64,000 nt of DNA from Pogonophryne albipinna (Eukaryota > Chordata > Actinopteri > Perciformes > Artedidraconidae): contig JAPTMU010000159.1 in assembly GCA_028583405.1 (NCBI GenBank), positions 13,368 through 77,367 on the forward strand, written 5' to 3'. The notes beneath the pieces are model-generated. The model had not been told where the DNA came from and ran no database searches. It worked only from the letters and a program-made list of their open reading frames with translations. How positions within the stretch are numbered: position 1 is the first letter of the stretch; every line of letters begins with the position of its first letter. Shown in pieces: positions 59,773-64,000 of the stretch. The position numbers and the translations under genes are program-made.

Positions 59773-60710
59773 NNNNNNNNNNNNNNNNNNNNNNNNNNNN
59801 NNNNNNNNNNNNNNNNNNNNNNNNNNNNNNNNNNNNNNNNNNNNNNNNNNNNNNNNNNNNNNNNNNNNNNNNNNNNNNNNNNNNNNNNNNNNNNNNNNNN
59901 NNNNNNNNNNNNNNNNNNNNNNNNNNNNNNNNNNNNNNNNNNNNNNNNNNNNNNNNNNNNNNNNNNNNNNNNNNNNNNNNNNNNNNNNNNNNNNNNNNNN
60001 NNNNNNNNNNNNNNNNNNNNNNNNNNNNNNNNNNNNNNNNNNNNNNNNNNNNNNNNNNNNNNNNNNNNNNNNNNNNNNNNNNNNNNNNNNNNNNNNNNNN
60101 NNNNNNNNNNNNNNNNNNNNNNNNNNNNNNNNNNNNNNNNNNNNNNNNNNNNNNNNNNNNNNNNNNNNNNNNNNNNNNNNNNNNNNNNNNNNNNNNNNNN
60201 NNNNNNNNNNNNNNNNNNNNNNNNNNNNNNNNNNNNNNNNNNNNNNNNNNNNNNNNNNNNNNNNNNNNNNNNNNNNNNNNNNNNNNNNNNNNNNNNNNNN
60301 NNNNNNNNNNNNNNNNNNNNNNNNNNNNNNNNNNNNNNNNNNNNNNNNNNNNNNNNNNNNNNNNNNNNNNNNNNNNNNNNNNNNNNNNNNNNNNNNNNNN
60401 NNNNNNNNNNNNNNNNNNNNNNNNNNNNNNNNNNNNNNNNNNNNNNNNNNNNNNNNNNNNNNNNNNNNNNNNNNNNNNNNNNNNNNNNNNNNNNNNNNNN
60501 NNNNNNNNNNNNNNNNNNNNNNNNNNNNNNNNNNNNNNNNNNNNNNNNNNNNNNNNNNNNNNNNNNNNNNNNNNNNNNNNNNNNNNNNNNNNNNNNNNNN
60601 NNNNNNNNNNNNNNNNNNNNNNNNNNNNNNNNNNNNNNNNNNNNNNNNNNNNNNNNNNNNNNNNNNNNNNNNNNNNNNNNNNNNNNNNNNNNNNNNNNNN
60701 NNNNNNNNNN
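59773..60710. other. Assembly gap (938 N)
   Basis: A run of N. Frames spanning it are meaningless. The right edge lies directly in a 38-bp minisatellite, which probably caused the gap. Confidence 0.99.
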
Positions 60711-61620
60711 TGTACTGAACGCTCTGAGTGCATCAGGCTCTCAACATCTGTACCGAACGCTCTGAGTGCATCTGGCTCTCAACATCTGTACTGAACGCTC
60801 TAACCCTGAAGTATGGGAAATGCACTCTGATTATGGGATGGTGCTCTCATAACGCTGAGTGCATCAGGCTCTTCACATCTGTACTGAACGCTCTGAGTGC
60901 ATCAGGCTCTCCACATCTGTACTGAATAGTCTGAGTGCTTCAGGCTCTCAACATCTGTACTGAACGATCTGAGTGCTTCAGGCTCTCAACATCTGTACTG
61001 AATAGTCTGAGTGCATCAGGCTCTCAACATCTAAACTGAACGCTCTGAGTGCATTAGGCTCTCAACATCTGTACTGAACGCTCTGAGTGCATCAGGCTCT
61101 CAACATCTGTACTGAACGCTCTGAGTGCATTCAGGCTCTCAACATCTGTACCGAACGCTCTGAGTGCATTCAGGCTCTCAACATCTGTACCTGAACGTCT
61201 GAGTGCATTCAGGCTCTCAACATCTGTACTGAACGCTCTGAGTGCTTCAGGCTCTCAACATCTGTACTGAACGCTCTGATTGCTTCAGGCTCTCAACATC
61301 TGTATCAAACGCTCTGAGTGCATCAGACTCTCCACATATGTACTGAATAGTCTGAGTGCATCAGGCTCTCAACATCTGTACTGAAGGCTCTGAGTGCATC
61401 AGGCTCTCAACATCTGTACTGAATAGCTCTGAGTGCTTCAGGCTCTCAACATCTGTACCTGAACGCTCTGAGTGCTTCAGGCTCTCAACATCTGTACCGA
61501 ACGCTCTGAGTGCATCAGGCTCTCAACATCTGTACCTGAACGCTCTGAGTGCATCAGGCTCTCAACATCTGTACTGAATGCTCTGAGTGCTTCTGGCTCT
61601 CAACATCTGTACTGAACGCT
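60711..61620 (+). repeat. 38-bp minisatellite (CTGAACGCTCTGAGTGCATC...)
   Basis: About 22 copies of a 38-bp unit (TGTACTGAACGCTCTGAGTG followed by CATCAGGCTCTCAACATC), with variants CTTCAG, CATTCAG, AATAGTCT and CCACATC. A segment of about 60 bp (AACCCTGAAGTATGGGAAAT followed by GCACTCTGATTATGGGATGG and GCTCTCATAACGCTG) breaks the array at 60,802-60,859. It appears again at the right border (61,622-61,677) with one change. Confidence 0.92.
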
Positions 61621-62211
61621 CTAACCCTGAAGTATGAGAAATGCACTCTGATTATGGGATGGTGCTCTCATAACGCTGGACCCTTCTCACACTCAATGAT
61701 CCTGGCTGCGTGATGGAAGCTGACGATACGCAGCTACAGAACTTAAACATATCACCGCTGTACAGAGAAACCACTGTGAACTCTTTGCGTTAGGTGAGCA
61801 GGTTATAATGGTTTGATACAACTAAATATAAGCTGTTAGGGAACTGGTGCTCTTCACTTCCTGTGGGAGCAATGTGTGTGCTGTCTGCCTCTGGTTGCAT
61901 GTTTCAATTAGCGCCTAACAGTGTCTTATTAAGATCAACATCGATGGTATTCCCTGTTGCATCAAACAGTGTTGTTGGCTGCCTCTGTGTCATGTGTTTT
62001 AATTAGTACCTAACAGTAACCTGTGTGGTTGTTCTCTCCACTATCGTTTCAAACTATTTCCATAAAGTAAATCAATGTAAAAGAGCATTATCAATTAATG
62101 CCGACTGAATAGGACCAATCAGAGCATGCACTTAAGAAGCCAAATTAATGTTGGAAATGTCTTTGATTAACTTTAACTAGAGAAATGTAAGACAATACAG
62201 AGATACACATA
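61621..62211. other. Array edge and unique DNA
   Basis: It starts with the second copy of the 60-bp segment noted in the neighbouring array, then unique sequence. A diverged tandem pair is visible: CTGCCTCTGGTTGCATGTTT... (about 61,882) and CTGCCTCTGTGTCATGTGTT... (about 61,979), each followed by AATTAGYRCCTAACAGT. No gene is supported. Confidence 0.5.
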
Positions 62212-62781
62212 CCTCATTCACACCAACGGTTTTTCAGGGCCGGTTCGGAGCTGGAGCTTGAAAAGCACCAGGTTTTCCTCTTCACACCGCAGCGGAGCAG
62301 CCTCTTAGCTCCGGAATCCGGTTCGTTTCAAGCACCAAAAAATTGTCCGGCCAGAGCAAAAGCACCGCATACGTCACGCTTACGTCGAGGCGGGGGCAGG
62401 GGCAGGATCAACTCCTGAACAACAACAAAAAGCCTGCGTTTTATCCAGTTTGTACACAATGATGGAGAAACATAACAAGCAGCAGTGGTCCACTGAAGAG
62501 ACCAGCTATCTGGTCTTCCGAAGAGGTACAGAGGAAGCTGGAGCACAATCGGCCATTGTTGTTGTTGTTGTCGGTGTCAGCTGTGAGGGGTTTCCGGGCT
62601 TTGGCTTTATGAAGCAGGCACGCAAACGGTTACGTCATGACGCAAACGATGACGCAATGACGCAGCACCAGTCGGACTCTGGGCGGTGTGAAAAGAGCCG
62701 GAGCTAAACCGAAGAACCGGTTCTGAACCTGAAAACCTCTAGCACGGAGCTTGAACCGGAGTTGCGTTGGTGTGAATGAGG
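62212..62781. mobile_element. 570-bp DNA transposon relic with 17-bp TIRs
   Basis: The ends CCTCATTCACACCAACG (62,212-62,228) and CGTTGGTGTGAATGAGG (62,765-62,781) are perfect 17-bp inverted repeats. Each is bordered by TA, consistent with a TA target duplication. Weaker inverted similarity continues inward (GGTTCGGAGC and GCTCCGG words, TTCACACCG and CGGTGTGAA). The interior holds a frame-broken Myb/SANT-like coding remnant (62.46-62.56 kb). This is a non-autonomous, deletion-derived element. Such Myb/SANT-like proteins occur in PIF/Harbinger transposons, but a TA duplication would fit mariner better, so the superfamily is open. Confidence 0.65.
62459..62560 (+). pseudogene. Myb/SANT-like DNA-binding fragment in the TIR element
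   Basis: The frame begins with KHNKQQWSTEETSYL, like the first helix of transposon-encoded Myb/SANT-type domains. Just beyond, in another frame, are the residues WSSEEVQRKLEHNR, which look like the continuation. At least one frame change separates them. Only the start of the domain remains. Its original role would be DNA binding at transposon ends. Identification is from pattern memory and is moderate. Confidence 0.5.
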
Positions 62782-62783
62782 TA

Positions 62784-63423
62784 AGAGAGGAAGATACCTT
62801 AGGGTATTAGCTGTGTTGCGCATTCAGCTCTTTTTAAAATCCTCTGTTAGACAGCCCACATCCATTTGATCTGAATTCATTCATCACACTATGTGATAAA
62901 AACACAGATACACTAAATATATATTGATGGCAACCTTTGAAGCTTGGAAAACCAATGATACAGCTCTGTTGTGCACCGACAACTGTGTTAAATGTTTATG
63001 TCGTTATGTAATTATTATTAGGTAAGCTTAAGTGTAGATATGTATTGTATGTGTTTTCTGGATCTGTGTTTTGTATCAGAACCTTTAGTAAAGACTCTTT
63101 TTGTGCTTCAAACCTGTGTCTGTATCTGTGCTTTTAGGTCAACAACAAGTTCCCTGCGTTAATGACAATACACCATTGTGATTTCTGTTAGATTCTAAGC
63201 AAACGCATATCTGTAAGGTGCTTCAAACTATGTTCCTGGGGTCTCTAAATGGTGCAGAAATAGCGAGAGATATAATTAAAGCAGAACCAGAGAGACTATA
63301 GAGAGGCAGCGGTTCACTGAGAGGAAGATTACTCCTCTGTAAAGCTGAGCTCAATGAGGGGGAACCCAGGAGAATACATGTAAGTCCTGCAGACGTGCGT
63401 TACACATCCTGCAAATCACTTCA
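62784..63423. other. Unique DNA, nothing recognised
   Basis: About 640 bp of AT-rich sequence with no supported gene or repeat. Confidence 0.45.
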
Positions 63424-63862
63424 CATCACTCAGGCCTTCCTTACACACACTCAGGCCTTCCTCACACACACTCAGGCCTTCCTCACACACTCAGGCCTTC
63501 CTCACACACTCAGGCCTTCCTCACACACACTCAGGCCTTCCTCACACACTCAGGCCTTCCTCACACACTCAGGCCTTCCTCACACACACTCAGGCCTTCC
63601 TCACACACTCAGGCCTTCCTCACACACACTCAGGCCTTCCTCACACACTCAGGCCTTCCTCACACACACTCAGGTCTTCCTCACACACACTCAGGCCTTC
63701 CTCACACGCACTCAGGCCTTCCTCACACACACTCAGGCCTTCCTCACACACACTCAGGCCTTCCTCACACACACTCAGGCCTTCCTCACACACACTCAGG
63801 CCTTCCTCACACGCACTCAGGCCTTCCTCACACACACTCAGGCCTTCCTCACACACACTCAG
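63424..63862 (+). repeat. 18-20-bp minisatellite (CAGGCCTTCCTCACACACACT)
   Basis: About 22 copies of ACTCAGGCCTTCCTCACAC, with 0-2 extra AC units giving 18- and 20-bp forms. Each copy carries the palindrome AGGCCT. The frame repeating THTQAFL and its antisense (VCEEGLS) are repeat translations. Confidence 0.92.
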
Positions 63863-63898
63863 AAACTCTTGTATTCGCCTTCACTCAGCCGCTCTCCA

Positions 63899-64000
63899 CT
63901 CAATACAATATAAAGACCTTTATTGGCATGAGCACATTTTAAACATAGTATTGTCAAAGTATTCTGCACAAGGCGTTATAACGGAACAAAGACAAAAAAG
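63899..64000 (-). mobile_element. Possible LINE 3' end at the window edge
   Basis: CAATACAATATAAAGACCTTTATTGGCATGAGC-type sequence (a simple tail followed by TTTATTG...) resembles the reversed 3' end of a fish LINE or SINE. The window ends before any coding sequence could confirm it. Confidence 0.3.

Noticed and set aside
59729..60733. 329- and 322-codon frames on both strands
   Set aside because: They are almost entirely N from an assembly gap.
63395..63913. 172-codon frame repeating THTQAFL
   Set aside because: Translation of the 18-20-bp minisatellite.

Overview
The window looks like teleost fish chromosomal DNA. Its interspersed repeats belong to typical fish families: L2/Maui-type LINEs, a Rex3-like RTE LINE, a chromodomain Ty3/gypsy element and a MER5/Charlie-like hAT end. 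I found no host protein-coding gene, tRNA, rRNA, CRISPR array or bacterial feature. Nearly all long open frames are tandem-repeat translations or transposon remnants. The species is not determinable by eye.

Layout. From 1 to about 17.0 kb the DNA is ordinary non-coding, rather AT-rich sequence. It carries three short 3' ends of LINEs (1.4-2.6, 8.8-9.5 and 10.9-11.2 kb), a diverged local duplication (0.9-1.4 kb) and a small palindrome (15.3-15.5 kb). At 17,045 it switches abruptly to a tandem-repeat-dense domain. First comes a 13.7 kb GAT-triplet array (17,045-30,781). It is followed by (CA)n blocks with duplicated spacers (31.8-32.3 kb), a polypurine tract with a 37/53-bp minisatellite (32.4-34.85 kb, split by an L2 LINE), a 14-bp minisatellite (34.95-43.06 kb, split by a second L2 and a Rex3-like LINE) and a 38-bp minisatellite (43.06-43.8 kb).

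From 46.8 to 55.5 kb there is a nested stack of mobile elements. Putative piggyBac-like termini enclose the end of a hAT element and a decayed chromodomain gypsy element with only its 3' LTR. A young L2 LINE has inserted into the gypsy pol gene. This L2 is nearly identical to the fragment at 1.4 kb.

From 55.5 kb to the end there are a telomere-like G-rich 9/10-bp minisatellite (1.7 kb, with an internal 403-bp duplication), a short GAGGAGGTGAGG minisatellite, an unclassified dispersed repeat related in inverted orientation to one at 44.2 kb, a 938-bp assembly gap, a 38-bp minisatellite, a 570-bp element with perfect 17-bp terminal inverted repeats and a Myb/SANT-like coding remnant, and a CAGGCCTTCCTCA minisatellite.

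No genes here work together as a pathway. The coherent story is one of genome dynamics: a tandem-repeat domain, perhaps subtelomeric or otherwise heterochromatic, that repeatedly captured retrotransposons. The strongest candidates for something unusual are the phase-perfect, nearly cytosine-free GAT array with kilobase-scale higher-order structure, the 14-bp array of steroid-receptor half-site-like words, and the multi-layer nested transposon.
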